Shown here: piece after piece, positions 41,825 to 50,864 of the stretch
Layout: each line of letters opens with the position of its first letter
Position numbering within the stretch: position 1 is the first letter of the stretch
Assembly (NCBI RefSeq): GCF_031951985.1
Contig: NZ_JAVLVU010000001.1
Location: 2,914,001 to 2,978,000 of the forward strand
Reading direction: 5' to 3'
Source of the DNA: Mucilaginibacter terrae
GTDB lineage: Bacteria; Bacteroidota; Bacteroidia; Sphingobacteriales; Sphingobacteriaceae
DNA length: 64,000 nucleotides
The notes under the pieces: generated by a model
Databases searched by the model: none
What the model was told of the DNA's origin: nothing
Seen by the model: only the letters and a program-made list of their open reading frames with translations
Position numbers and translations under genes: made by a program

Positions 41825-43258
41825 ATGAAATTTATAAGATTAGACTTATTGACCCTGTTGATAAGTCTTTTTATTTTAAGCAGTTGCAAAAACCAAAACG
41901 ATATTGGCCTGCCCGTGGGCGACCAACAAATCAACGGCAGCCTGCTGGTTTATGATGATATTACCGTTAAAACCGATACGGATAACGTTACCACATCCTC
42001 ACGTGTACCCGGTGCATCAAATAATCCTGCGGCTAAAACACCGCTGGCATCGTTAAATGATCCGCGCTTTGGCGAGCTTAAATCCATTATTGCAACAGGG
42101 CTTAATTTACCTAACTCATCAGCATATACTATTCCTACCGGAACTATTACTACCGATTCGGTTGTATTAGAGTTGCGATATGCACAAGGTTTTTATGGTG
42201 ATTCGCTTGCATCAAAATTCAAGGTTAATGTGTATCGGCTTAAAGAAAAGCCGGCTGGCCGTTTTTACCCAAGTAATTATCACTGGGAAAAAGAAGCGGA
42301 TAACTTTATAAACACGTCGAAGGCCGGCCCCTATAATGCACGTCCCAATACCAACGTTAGGATTACGGATATAAGAACAGGTAAGCCCGATTCAATTAAA
42401 AATGTTTTACCGCATCTACGCGTATCATTAAACCCATCAAAAATAACCCCGTTTATTTTCGAGCCGGCTTACGTAACCAGTAATACAACATTTCAAAACC
42501 AAATTAAAGGGCTTTATATAGAACTTCAACGTAACCAAACATCTGAAGTTGGCGCAAACCTGATGCTGAATCTTGACTCGAGTGCGGTAAAGGTTTATTA
42601 TCGTGCCAATAACGCGGGTACAATTGATACTGGTATTGTTACCCTTACAATGGGCACACATACTTCCGAAATTTCGCGCACGTTCTCGTCAGAAATTCAG
42701 ACAGCTTTGGCAAAGGCCAACGGCACCACCAATGATTTATTTTATATACAAGGTATGCTGGGCCTGCGTACAAGGGTAGGTTTTCCGAATGTAAAAACCA
42801 TGTTTGGTAATGTTGACCTTAAAACCATTGCCATTACCCGTGCCGAACTGGTGATATCGCCCGAACCCGGAACCGATAATGCACCTTTTATAGCCCAGCC
42901 ACAATTAACCCTTTATCGTTTGGGCAATACCCTGCAAAGACAGCAATTGCCTGATGCCAACGGAACTTCACAAACCAGTGGCGACCCTCGTTTTTTAGGT
43001 GCAGCAGCATTTGGTGGTAATTTTATTAAAGCCAGCAAAGAGTATCATTTTTTGGTTACCGGTTACCTGCAGGATTTGATAAGTGGTAAAACACAAGACT
43101 ACGGCACCTATGTTGGCGCAATTGATACCCTAAACCGCAGTAGCGTGGTTGATATTTCACCATCGTTTCAATCTCCCGGACGGCTCATTGCAACCGGTAG
43201 CAAGAAAACATCGGCCACACGCATTAAGCTCAACGTCATTTATACCAAAAATAACTAA
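41825..43258 (+). CDS. DUF4270 family lipoprotein
   Basis: The start at the ATG 41825 ('MKFIRLDLLTLLISLFILSSCKNQNDIGLPVGD') is used rather than the TTG at 41801 inside the previous gene; the product has 477 residues. The lipobox is 'LSSC' (Cys21). The mature part has the DUF4270 pattern: 'TDSVVLELRYAQGFYGDSLASKFKVNVYRL', 'YSDGNY-type' beta-rich repeats, and the end 'LNRSSVVDISPSFQSPGRLIATGSKKTSATRIKLNVIYTKN'. It is an outer-membrane or surface lipoprotein. It follows the glycogen synthase domain gene closely, in the same transcript. Confidence 0.88.
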   Translation: MKFIRLDLLTLLISLFILSSCKNQNDIGLPVGDQQINGSLLVYDDITVKTDTDNVTTSSRVPGASNNPAAKTPLASLNDPRFGELKSIIATGLNLPNSSAYTIPTGTITTDSVVLELRYAQGFYGDSLASKFKVNVYRLKEKPAGRFYPSNYHWEKEADNFINTSKAGPYNARPNTNVRITDIRTGKPDSIKNVLPHLRVSLNPSKITPFIFEPAYVTSNTTFQNQIKGLYIELQRNQTSEVGANLMLNLDSSAVKVYYRANNAGTIDTGIVTLTMGTHTSEISRTFSSEIQTALAKANGTTNDLFYIQGMLGLRTRVGFPNVKTMFGNVDLKTIAITRAELVISPEPGTDNAPFIAQPQLTLYRLGNTLQRQQLPDANGTSQTSGDPRFLGAAAFGGNFIKASKEYHFLVTGYLQDLISGKTQDYGTYVGAIDTLNRSSVVDISPSFQSPGRLIATGSKKTSATRIKLNVIYTKNN

Positions 43259-43292
43259 TAAAAAGTCCCCGAAATACGGGGACTTTTTTTTT
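43259..43292 (+). terminator. Rho-independent terminator after the DUF4270 gene
   Basis: AAAAGTCCCC (43261-43270) pairs with GGGGACTTTT (43278-43287), and a T run continues the stem's end. Confidence 0.92.
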
Positions 43293-43393
43293 GCAATAGT
43301 ATATTTGAAACTTTTTAGCAGTATATAGCCTATATTGCCAAGTGCTTGTTTACGTTTAATAAATTTTAAATCGCTCAATCAATTTCTTAATAT

Positions 43394-45229
43394 ATGTGCG
43401 GAATTGTAGGTTACATAGGGCATAGAGATGCCTATCCCATTATAATTAAAGGTTTACACCGTTTAGAGTATCGTGGTTACGATAGCGCTGGTGTTGCCCT
43501 GTTAGATAAAGAACTCAAAGTTTACAAAAAAGCCGGCAAGGTATCTGACCTGGAAAGCTTTGTAAAAGGCATTAATACCCAGGCTACTTTAGGCATGGGG
43601 CATACCCGCTGGGCAACCCACGGCGCACCAAGCGACCGCAATTCGCACCCGCATTCATCAGGCGACCGTAAGCTTACCATTATTCATAACGGCATTATTG
43701 AAAATTATGCGGTTATAAAAGAAGCGCTGTTAGCCAAAGGCCATGTTTTTAAAAGCGATACCGATACCGAAGTATTGATACACTTTGTTGAGGATATACA
43801 AAACGAAACCGGGCTTGAACTACGCGAGGCCGTGCGCATTGCATTAACCAAGGTAGTAGGTGCCTATGCCATTGTAATTATGAGCGCCGATGAACCCGAC
43901 CAGATCATTGCGGCACGCAAAGGCAGCCCTATGGTTATTGGTGTGGGCGAGGGCGAGTATTTTGTAGCCTCAGATGCTACGCCTATTGTGGAGTACACTA
44001 AAAACGTTATTTATCTTAATGATAACGAAATTGCCTACATACGCCGTAACGACCTATTGGTTAAAAACATCGACAACACTGTGCAGGTACCGTACATTCA
44101 ACGCCTCGACCTACAGTTGGAGATGTTGGAAAAAGGCGGATATGAGCATTTCATGCTGAAAGAGATTTATGAGCAGCCGCGCTCGATACGTGATTGCATG
44201 CGTGGACGTATTTATCCGCAGCAGGGCAAAGTGCAGTTGGGCGGCTTAAAGGAATATGCCGATAAGTTGAAGAATGTTGACCGCATAATTATTGTGGCCT
44301 GTGGTACTTCATGGCACGCCGGTTTGGTAGGTGAATACCTTATTGAGGAGTATGCACGCGTACCGGTTGAGGTGGAGTATGCTTCGGAGTTTAGGTACCG
44401 TAACCCCATTATTACCGAAAAGGATGTGGTGATTGCCATATCACAATCGGGCGAAACTGCCGATACCATGGCCGCCATTGAGCTGGCTAAAGAAAAAGGA
44501 GCTACCATATTTGGTATATGTAACGTGGTTGGAGCCTCCATACCGCGTACCACACATGCCGGTGTTTACACCCATGCCGGGCCCGAAATTGGTGTGGCAT
44601 CAACCAAGGCATTTACGGCGCAGGTGAGTGTGCTCACCCTCATCGCTTTTTATATTGCCCAGCAGCGTGGTACCATTGCCCGCAACAAACTCATTGAGTA
44701 TTTAACCGAGCTAAACGAGATACCTGAGCTGGTTGAAAAAGCGTTGAAAGCTAACGATCATATTCAAACCATTGCAGCTAAATTTAAAGATAGCCGTAAC
44801 TGTTTGTTTTTAGGCCGTGGCAGTTCGTTCCCGGTAGCCTTAGAAGGGGCACTCAAGCTGAAGGAGATTTCGTACATACATGCCGAAGGTTACCCTGCTG
44901 CCGAAATGAAACATGGCCCTATTGCCTTAATTGACGAGGAAATGCCGGTTGTGGTAATTGCCACCAAGCATTCATCTTACGAAAAGGTGATCAGCAATAT
45001 ACAGGAAGTTAAAGCCCGTGGTGGTAAAATTATAGCCGTAGTTACCGAAGGTGATACCGAAGTGCGCAACATGGCCGACTACATCATGGAAATTCCACAA
45101 ACGGCCGAACCATTTGTGCCATTGCTGGCAACAATACCATTGCAACTCCTATCATACCACATTGCCGTAATGCGCGGATGCAATGTTGACCAGCCCCGAA
45201 ACCTGGCTAAATCGGTAACGGTAGAGTAA
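43394..45229 (+). CDS. glmS: Glutamine--fructose-6-phosphate aminotransferase
   Basis: The protein has 611 residues and makes glucosamine-6-phosphate for cell-envelope sugars. The mature N-terminal Cys of 'MCGIVGYIGHRDA' is the class II glutaminase nucleophile; 'GHTRWATHGAPSDRNSHPH' and 'HNGIIENY' complete that domain. Two SIS domains follow ('DRIIIVACGTSWHAG...AISQSGETADTMAAI' and 'FLGRGSSFPVALEGALKLKEISYIHAEGYPAAEMKHGPIAL'), ending in 'QPRNLAKSVTVE'. The length is typical. It has its own terminator; no glmS ribozyme fold is seen in the 130-base leader. Confidence 0.98.
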   Translation: MCGIVGYIGHRDAYPIIIKGLHRLEYRGYDSAGVALLDKELKVYKKAGKVSDLESFVKGINTQATLGMGHTRWATHGAPSDRNSHPHSSGDRKLTIIHNGIIENYAVIKEALLAKGHVFKSDTDTEVLIHFVEDIQNETGLELREAVRIALTKVVGAYAIVIMSADEPDQIIAARKGSPMVIGVGEGEYFVASDATPIVEYTKNVIYLNDNEIAYIRRNDLLVKNIDNTVQVPYIQRLDLQLEMLEKGGYEHFMLKEIYEQPRSIRDCMRGRIYPQQGKVQLGGLKEYADKLKNVDRIIIVACGTSWHAGLVGEYLIEEYARVPVEVEYASEFRYRNPIITEKDVVIAISQSGETADTMAAIELAKEKGATIFGICNVVGASIPRTTHAGVYTHAGPEIGVASTKAFTAQVSVLTLIAFYIAQQRGTIARNKLIEYLTELNEIPELVEKALKANDHIQTIAAKFKDSRNCLFLGRGSSFPVALEGALKLKEISYIHAEGYPAAEMKHGPIALIDEEMPVVVIATKHSSYEKVISNIQEVKARGGKIIAVVTEGDTEVRNMADYIMEIPQTAEPFVPLLATIPLQLLSYHIAVMRGCNVDQPRNLAKSVTVE

Positions 45230-45290
45230 GTTTTGATGCATAGGTGCTGGTTCATCTTTCATGCACAGCACCTTGATAAATAATATTTAT

Positions 45291-45319
45291 AAAAAGACCC
45301 TGGCTTCCGGGTCTTTTTT
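45291..45319 (+). terminator. Rho-independent terminator of glmS
   Basis: AAAAAGACCC (45291-45300) pairs with GGGTCTTTTT (45309-45318). A second dyad, AGGTGCTG/CAGCACCT, lies just upstream at 45242-45273. Confidence 0.9.
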
Positions 45320-45412
45320 GCTTTATAAGCTCATCATATTGCTTAGTCAATAATATTTTCAAATTAAATAGTACTATGTATTGTACAGTACTATGCTTTA
45401 TTTATATTTGTG

Positions 45413-45420
45413 CATATCCT
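45413..45420 (+). promoter_or_regulatory. -7 element for the small lipoprotein gene
   Basis: TATATTTG is an exact TAnnTTTG, 20 bases before the ATG at 45441. A clear -33 box is not seen; the spacer region contains the dyad-like repeat GTACTATG...CAGTACTATG. Confidence 0.5.
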
Positions 45421-45440
45421 ATAACTTAATTGCACAAATC

Positions 45441-45791
45441 ATGAAAAAAGCAGTATTAACGCTAATTGCAGTAGGCATATTTGCCACCTCATGCTATCGG
45501 TCACATAGCAGCATTACCGTATCCGACGGGCACTCGTATCTTAAAATTGAATACGCAGGTACCGTTGTATTTAATGATGAAAAAACACGCGTTGTGCGGA
45601 TATCGCCCGGAGGCTATTTTAAATGCACAAACAACAACGACAAGTTAAACATAGAAAGCGACCGTGATGGCAAACTGCATTATGAAGTTAACAGCGACGA
45701 CTGGAGCAATACCCTCAACCCTACCGGGCAGGCACTCATGAAGCAAGCCGCAAAAGAAATTGCCCGGCAGCACGAAAAAAGGCGATCTTAA
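45441..45791 (+). CDS. Small lipoprotein of unknown function
   Basis: The ATG at 45441 gives 116 residues ('MKKAVLTLIAVGIFATSCYRSHSSITVSDGHSYLKIEYAG'). Lipobox 'ATSC' (Cys18). The mature part is beta-rich: 'YLKIEYAGTVVFNDEKTRVVRISPGGYFKCTNNNDKLNIESDRDGKLHYEVN', followed by a basic helix 'QALMKQAAKEIARQHEKRRS'. The strand pattern resembles small bacterial domains with repeated 'G.V.F..D...V..ISPGGYF', but the family is not recognised. An IS3 element is inserted about 40 bases downstream. Confidence 0.7.
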   Translation: MKKAVLTLIAVGIFATSCYRSHSSITVSDGHSYLKIEYAGTVVFNDEKTRVVRISPGGYFKCTNNNDKLNIESDRDGKLHYEVNSDDWSNTLNPTGQALMKQAAKEIARQHEKRRS

Positions 45792-45880
45792 AGTAAGAGT
45801 AAATTATAAGGAACCGACATGGATTATGCGGGTGACTTGTCCTGGCTAAGGTTTACACAATAAAAACAGAAAGTGTAACT

Positions 45881-46186
45881 ATGAACAAGAGCCAGATAGC
45901 GAAGATCCTTCATGACCGGATCACGCACGGGCTAAGTTTTCGTAGCTTAGCCAAAAAGTATAGTACCTCTGCGGCTACTATCCATCGAATTGTGAAAAAA
46001 GGGCACCCCATTAAAAAAAACCAGGAAGAGCAGGACACGTCCATGCCTGATGATGTAGCACAGCTCAGAGAGCTGCTGCGCAAGGAGCGTTTAAGGAACG
46101 AACTGTTGAACAATATCATCGATATAGCAGATCAGGAGCTGGGCACTAACATCAGAAAAAAGTCTGGCATCAGGCGGTCGGAGTAA
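45881..46186 (+). CDS. IS3-family transposase OrfA
   Basis: The protein has 101 residues. A helix-turn-helix at about residues 15-40 ('HGLSFRSLAKKYSTSAATIHRIVKKGHPI') recognises the element ends, and a leucine-zipper-like helix follows ('LRELLRKERLRNELLNNIIDIADQEL'). The heptamer A AAA AAG at 46156-46162 is in the correct phase for -1 frameshifting into the orfB frame, giving the OrfAB transposase. It ends at 46186 if no shift occurs. Confidence 0.93.
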   Translation: MNKSQIAKILHDRITHGLSFRSLAKKYSTSAATIHRIVKKGHPIKKNQEEQDTSMPDDVAQLRELLRKERLRNELLNNIIDIADQELGTNIRKKSGIRRSE

Positions 46187-46209
46187 GTATAACGGCACAT
46201 TCACGTGGC

Positions 46210-47061
46210 TTGCGTGAACTGTGCGGACTGCTTGGTTACAGCACACAAGCTTATTATCAGTATTTAAAAGCAACGGAACGTCGGAGCTTCGGCCAGGAAG
46301 AGTTCGTCCAGCAGGTACTGGCTTACCGCAGGGAGCAACCCCGTATAGGGACGAGGAAGCTGTTTTCACTGCTGCAGCCGGCTATAGGCCGTGATGCATT
46401 CTTTGTGTTGTTACGGGAAAGCGGGCTGCTGGTGCGGCAGAAGCGCCGTCATGCACGCACCACGTTTTCCTACCACCGCTTCAGGAAGTACCCGGACCTG
46501 GTAAAAGAGATGGTTATAGACCGTCCGGGCCAGCTTTGGGTGAGCGATATTACCTATATCCGCATGGGGGAAGGCTTTGCCTATCTGAGCCTGGTAACAG
46601 ATGCTTACAGCCGAAAGGTCATTGGCTTTTCAATGAGCCATGACCTTTCTACGGACAATTGCCTGCAGGCTTTAAAGATGGCACTGAAGCAATGGGAAGG
46701 GGACCATCCCCTGGTGCATCATTCGGACCGGGGCATACAATACTGCAGCGGGGCATATACGGAGTTATTAAAGCAAAATGGGATCTCTATCAGCATGACG
46801 CAAAGTGGTAACCCGCGCGACAATGCCATTGCAGAACGGGTTAACGGGATACTCAAGATGGAACTATTGCAGGAAAGATACGCAGATATCAGCAGTGCCA
46901 GGCAAAGCATCAGGCAGGCTGTTGTTATCTATAATACCCTGCGCCCGCACAGTAGCCTGGATATGATGACACCTGAACAAGCCCACAGGCTGACAGGGCC
47001 GATCAAACGAAGGTGGCAGAATTACTACCCGGTAAAGCAACAGTATGCGGATGTTGTGTAA
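46210..47061 (+). CDS. IS3-family transposase OrfB (DDE integrase domain)
   Basis: The frame is open well upstream of 46210 to the slippery site at 46156, so the natural product is the OrfAB fusion; 46210 is a TTG within it. The HTH_21 segment ('LCGLLGYSTQAYYQYLK...IGTRKLFSLLQP') is followed by the catalytic rve domain: 'GQLWVSDITYIRM' (first Asp), 'LVHHSDRGIQYCS' (second Asp) and 'NPRDNAIAERVNGILKMEL' (Glu). All three catalytic residues are present, so the element looks active. The C-terminus 'YNTLRPHSSLDMMTPEQAH' is typical. Confidence 0.94.
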   Translation: MRELCGLLGYSTQAYYQYLKATERRSFGQEEFVQQVLAYRREQPRIGTRKLFSLLQPAIGRDAFFVLLRESGLLVRQKRRHARTTFSYHRFRKYPDLVKEMVIDRPGQLWVSDITYIRMGEGFAYLSLVTDAYSRKVIGFSMSHDLSTDNCLQALKMALKQWEGDHPLVHHSDRGIQYCSGAYTELLKQNGISISMTQSGNPRDNAIAERVNGILKMELLQERYADISSARQSIRQAVVIYNTLRPHSSLDMMTPEQAHRLTGPIKRRWQNYYPVKQQYADVV

Positions 47062-47145
47062 ACTCATTTTAGTACGTACCTTTAAAGTGTAAATCAATAA
47101 CAGTATTAACCACACAAAGTGTAAACTTTTTTCAGGACGGGTCAA

Positions 47146-47206
47146 GGTGTTCAAGGTTCACCTGTGTTTAATATGTTTTATGAAACACAGGTGAACCTTG
47201 AACACC
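47146..47206. repeat. Perfect 24-bp inverted repeat abutting the IS3 right end
   Basis: Arm 47146-47169 (begins GGTGTTCAAGGTTCACCTG) is perfectly complementary to 47183-47206, with a 13-base loop. It starts one base after the IS end. It may have been the target of the insertion. Confidence 0.85.
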
Positions 47207-47299
47207 GCGGAAAAGCGGGGTAATTTCGCGGTGTTCAGAAGAAAAAAACAAAGAGCAGTACAGGTTGCGGAGGTCTTTCTGCATATCGGTACAAAACCC

Positions 47300-47307
47300 T
47301 ATTTTTG
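47300..47307 (+). promoter_or_regulatory. -7 element immediately before lpxH
   Basis: TATTTTTG (47300-47307) is an exact TAnnTTTG match. It ends 7 bases before the ATG at 47315, so the message would be nearly leaderless. The -33 box is weak. Confidence 0.5.
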
Positions 47308-47314
47308 GGCTTGC

Positions 47315-48082
47315 ATGGCCATCCGTAACAAACTCTACTTTGCATCCGACATTCACTTAGGTGCGCTTAACTACACCAGCAGCCGCGAGCGCGAAGACCG
47401 CTTTGTGCGCTGGCTCGACAGTATTAAACACGATGCCAACGAGCTGTTTTTGGTGGGCGATGTATTTGATTTTTGGTTCGAGTACAAAACCGTAGTGCCT
47501 AAGGGCTATATCCGTTTTCTGGGTAAACTGGCCGAGCTGGTTGATTTGGGTATTAAATTATACCTCTTTAAAGGCAACCACGATATGTGGATTTTCGATT
47601 ATTTTGTGCAGGAGCTTGGCGCTACCATCATTAGCAACGAACTTGTAATAGAGCGGCAGGGTAAAAAACTGTACATACACCACGGTGATGGTCTTGGCCC
47701 GGGCGATGGTAAATACAAAATACTTAAAAAGGTATTTCGCAGCAGGGTTTGCCAGTGGTTGTTTGAGCGCCTTCACCCTAACTTTGGTGTAGGGTTGGCC
47801 AACTACTGGTCGGGCCATAGCCGTTTGGCCAATGCCGCCGCTGATGAGCATAAACTATTCGAAAACGAGTGGCTGGTAACCTTTGCACGCGAGACGCTGC
47901 AAAAACAGCATTACGACTACCTTATTTTCGGTCACCGTCATATTCCGCTGGTAATACAGCTAAACTCGCAAAGCCAGTACATTAATCTGGGCGAGTGGAT
48001 CTTTAACAGTTCGTATGCCGTAATGGCCGATGGCCAGATACAACTCCTCCATTTTGAAAAGGACCATGCTGAAAACACATAG
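47315..48082 (+). CDS. lpxH: UDP-2,3-diacylglucosamine diphosphatase (LpxH-like metallophosphatase)
   Basis: The ATG at 47315 gives 255 residues ('MAIRNKLYFASDIHLGALNY'); the frame opens at 47198 but the extension lies in repeat DNA. Metallophosphoesterase motifs are in order: 'SDIHLGA' (residues 10-16), 'LVGDVFDFWFEY', 'FKGNHDMWI', 'YIHHGDGLGPGDGKYK' and 'FGHRHIPLV'. LpxH hydrolyses UDP-2,3-diacylglucosamine to lipid X in lipid A synthesis, at the inner-membrane face. Its motifs fit LpxH better than general phosphoesterases. lpxD lies at the other end of the window, not in the same unit. Confidence 0.9.
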   Translation: MAIRNKLYFASDIHLGALNYTSSREREDRFVRWLDSIKHDANELFLVGDVFDFWFEYKTVVPKGYIRFLGKLAELVDLGIKLYLFKGNHDMWIFDYFVQELGATIISNELVIERQGKKLYIHHGDGLGPGDGKYKILKKVFRSRVCQWLFERLHPNFGVGLANYWSGHSRLANAAADEHKLFENEWLVTFARETLQKQHYDYLIFGHRHIPLVIQLNSQSQYINLGEWIFNSSYAVMADGQIQLLHFEKDHAENT

Positions 48083-48163
48083 CCGCCTTTAGGCTGCTAA
48101 TTGTTGGGCAATAATTTTATTTATTTAATATATTTATTGCCTTACACATAATCCTTATTCAAG

Positions 48164-49705
48164 TTGTTAGTAAAAACCTTTGGCAGCGCAGTTTACGGTA
48201 TTGAGGCAACCACCATTACCGTTGAAGTTAATATTGCTGCCGGTACCAAATACTTTATTGTAGGGCTGCCCGATGTAGCCATTAAAGAAAGTTATTTCCG
48301 CATCGAATCGGCCTTAAAAAATTGTGGTTATAAAATGCCGCGCCAACAGGTGGTGGTTAACATGGCCCCGGCAGATATACGTAAAGAAGGTTCGGCCTAT
48401 GACCTTACCATTGCTACCGGCATATTAGCAGCCAGCGGCCAAATGCTAACCGATGAGTTAGACAAATACCTTATCATGGGTGAGGTGTCATTGGATGGCG
48501 GCTTGCAACCCATTAAAGGAGCCTTACCCATTGCCATACAGGCACGAAAAGAAGGGTTTAAAGGTTTCATCCTCCCCAAACAAAATGCCCGCGAAGCAGC
48601 CATTGTAAATGATTTAGAGGTTTATGGGGTGAATAGTATTACTGAAGTATTTGGCTTTTTTAATGGAGATGTTAAACTGGAAAGAACCACCGTTAACACC
48701 CGCGAAGAATTTTACGACAGCCTTAGCAACTATGCCAGCGATTTTAGCGAGGTAAAGGGCCAGGAAAACATTAAACGTGCTTTAGAAATTGCTGCAGCAG
48801 GTGGTCATAACGTAATATTGATCGGTCCGCCGGGGGCGGGTAAAACAATGCTGGCCAAGCGTATGCCATCAATTATGCCCCCATTGAGTTTGCAGGAGTC
48901 GCTCGAAACTACCAAAATACACTCAGTAGCCGGCAAACTTGCTGCGGCTGATGCATTGGTTACTACGCGACCGTTCAGATCGCCTCACCATACCATCAGC
49001 GATGTGGCTTTAGTTGGCGGGGGAGGAAATCCTCAGCCTGGCGAAATTTCGCTGGCTCACAACGGCGTGTTATTTTTGGATGAATTGCCCGAATTTAAGC
49101 GTACAGTACTCGAGGTTATGCGCCAGCCATTGGAAGAACGCCGTGTTACTATATCAAGGGCCAAATTTACGGTAGATTACCCATCGAACTTTATGTTGGT
49201 GGCCAGTATGAACCCTTGCCCATGCGGGTACTATAATCACCCCGAAAAAGATTGTGTTTGCCCTCCGGGCGTGGTGCAAAAATATCTGAGCAAGGTATCA
49301 GGACCATTACTGGACCGTATTGATCTACACGTAGAAGTAACCCCGGTAAATTTTAGCGAACTGGCATCCGACCGTTTGGCCGAAAAGAGCGAAAGCATAC
49401 GCGAACGTGTAATAAAAGCCCGCGATATACAATTAGAACGCTTTGGTAACAAACCCGATTTGCATGCCAACGCCCAAATGACGCCACAAATGGTGCGCGA
49501 CATTTGTAAGATTAGCGAAGCCGGGCAAAACCTGCTTAAAAAAGCCATGGAAAAGCTCGGCCTATCGGCCCGTGCTTACGACCGTATACTTAAAGTAGCC
49601 CGTACCATTGCCGATTTGGCCGGCAGCGAAAACATACAGATGGAACACCTGGCCGAGGCAATTCATTTCCGCAGTCTTGACCGTGAAGGTTGGGCTGGTA
49701 ATTAA
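48164..49705 (+). CDS. YifB/ComM family Mg-chelatase-like AAA ATPase
   Basis: A TTG start at 48164 gives 513 residues; the product then begins '[24 protein letters not shown]', as family members do. An N-terminal ribosomal-S5-like/Lon-type domain (about 1-180) precedes the AAA core with Walker A '[16 protein letters not shown]' and Walker B '[11 protein letters not shown]'. The zinc-finger-like '[20 protein letters not shown]' is typical, and a C-terminal lid helical domain follows. ComM is a helicase promoting branch migration during natural transformation. It is followed closely by a membrane protein gene. Confidence 0.95.
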   Translation: MLVKTFGSAVYGIEATTITVEVNIAAGTKYFIVGLPDVAIKESYFRIESALKNCGYKMPRQQVVVNMAPADIRKEGSAYDLTIATGILAASGQMLTDELDKYLIMGEVSLDGGLQPIKGALPIAIQARKEGFKGFILPKQNAREAAIVNDLEVYGVNSITEVFGFFNGDVKLERTTVNTREEFYDSLSNYASDFSEVKGQENIKRALEIAAAGGHNVILIGPPGAGKTMLAKRMPSIMPPLSLQESLETTKIHSVAGKLAAADALVTTRPFRSPHHTISDVALVGGGGNPQPGEISLAHNGVLFLDELPEFKRTVLEVMRQPLEERRVTISRAKFTVDYPSNFMLVASMNPCPCGYYNHPEKDCVCPPGVVQKYLSKVSGPLLDRIDLHVEVTPVNFSELASDRLAEKSESIRERVIKARDIQLERFGNKPDLHANAQMTPQMVRDICKISEAGQNLLKKAMEKLGLSARAYDRILKVARTIADLAGSENIQMEHLAEAIHFRSLDREGWAGN

Positions 49706-49718
49706 TAAATACAATTGT

Positions 49719-50168
49719 ATGCAACCTCAATTTAAAACACTGCAAATTATTACGCTGGCACTGCCCATTGGCATTAGCTTGTTTTTAGCTGTATCGTTTT
49801 TAATCAATCAGCTCGAATTGGTTATGCTTCCTAACAATGAGCAAAATTCGGTACTGAATTATATAGGTTTGGGTTTAGCGGCCGTGTCATTCCTAATAAG
49901 TAACATCCTGTTTCAAAAACAATTATCTAAAATAGATACCAGCGCTCCGATAATTAAAAAATTCGGGCTGTATACGTCTGCTTACATTGTACGTTTTGCA
50001 TTGCTTGAAGGTGCCGGTTTATTTAACGTGGTGGTGTTTTTGTTAACAGGAGTTTTACTCAATGCATTAATTGCGGCGGCAATTATTTTGTTTATGCTGG
50101 CATCACGTCCGCAACGCCAAAAAACAATTGACCACCTTAAAGTGTATTATCCTGATACGCTTGAGTAA
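49719..50168 (+). CDS. Membrane protein of unknown function
   Basis: The ATG at 49719 ('MQPQFKTLQIITLALPIGISLFLAVSFLI') gives 149 residues; the frame runs upstream into yifB. Four hydrophobic segments are visible (about residues 8-30, 48-67, 83-105, 108-130), with a basic C-terminal tail 'SRPQRQKTIDHLKVYYPDTLE'. No family is recognised. It begins 13 bases after the yifB stop, so it is probably co-transcribed with it. Confidence 0.65.
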   Translation: MQPQFKTLQIITLALPIGISLFLAVSFLINQLELVMLPNNEQNSVLNYIGLGLAAVSFLISNILFQKQLSKIDTSAPIIKKFGLYTSAYIVRFALLEGAGLFNVVVFLLTGVLLNALIAAAIILFMLASRPQRQKTIDHLKVYYPDTLE

Positions 50169-50200
50169 GCGTATAAAAGAAAACGTCTATGTAATCCTCT

Positions 50201-50770
50201 ATGTTATCAGAAAAGCTAAAGACCGAAACATTAACCAATCACCAGCAACTCGAAAAAATGTTGGTAACCCGCATGAAATCAATCCGGTCGGTACAAGATT
50301 ACATTGACTTGCTACAACTATTTTACAGCTATTTTGGAGCCCTCGAAACACGCATAAATACGTTTATAAGCGCAGAACAATTGCCCGACTATACCCATCG
50401 TCGTAAATCGGCAGCTTTATCAAAAGATATTAGTGATTTAGGCGGAACACCGGTTGAAACAGTATCGGGAGACTCACTTCCGGAAATAGAAAACGCTTTA
50501 CAGGCCTTTGGCGCATTGTATGTAATTGAAGGTTCTACCCTGGGCGGAAAAATTATCGCTAAAATGATGGCGCAGCAATTAGGTATCACCAATGGTACAG
50601 GCTTATCTTTTTTTAATGGTTATGGCGATGATTCTGCACAAATGTGGGATAAGTTCAAACAAAAGCTTGATTTAATTGCTCAGGACAGTAACAGTGAAAA
50701 TATTGTTATTGAAGCTGCAAATCAAACCTTTACCAAATTTAAACTCCAGGCCGGGCATTCAACAGTTTAG
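50201..50770 (+). CDS. Biliverdin-producing heme oxygenase
   Basis: The protein has 189 residues and is all-helical. The proximal heme His is in 'TETLTNHQQLEKMLV' (about residue 14), and the distal helix is 'FGALYVIEGSTLGGKIIAKMMAQQLGI' with the glycine kink. It opens heme to biliverdin, iron and CO, either for iron acquisition or for a bilin chromophore. In many bacteria it is paired with a bacteriophytochrome; none is seen here, but a receiver protein follows. The C-terminus 'FKLQAGHSTV' is slightly unlike relatives, which often end in 'TFxKF.xWL'. Confidence 0.93.
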   Translation: MLSEKLKTETLTNHQQLEKMLVTRMKSIRSVQDYIDLLQLFYSYFGALETRINTFISAEQLPDYTHRRKSAALSKDISDLGGTPVETVSGDSLPEIENALQAFGALYVIEGSTLGGKIIAKMMAQQLGITNGTGLSFFNGYGDDSAQMWDKFKQKLDLIAQDSNSENIVIEAANQTFTKFKLQAGHSTV

Positions 50771-50864
50771 CTACGCCGAAATTCAGGCCGATTTTTAAAG
50801 GATAATTTTTTTATAAATAATTAAAAGTAAAATAATTGTAAGTTTGTAATACTACATCAATTCT

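Larger units (their letters stand above)
45833..47144 (+). mobile_element. Complete IS3-family insertion sequence
   Basis: The element is 1312 bases long. The left end is TGACTTGTCCTGGCTAAG at 45833; the right end, read inverted from 47144, is TGACCCGTCCTGAAAAAA. The two ends match imperfectly over about 26 bp and share TGAC..GTCCTG and GTTTACAC. orfA and orfB lie inside in -1 phase. No clear 3-bp target duplication is seen (GGG left, AGG right). Confidence 0.88.

Noticed and set aside
45830..47147. 3-bp target duplication of the IS3 element
   Set aside because: The flanks read GGG on the left and AGG on the right, so they do not match exactly.
50071..50307. 78-residue ORF overlapping the membrane protein and heme oxygenase genes
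   Set aside because: It is an out-of-frame shadow across two well-supported genes.
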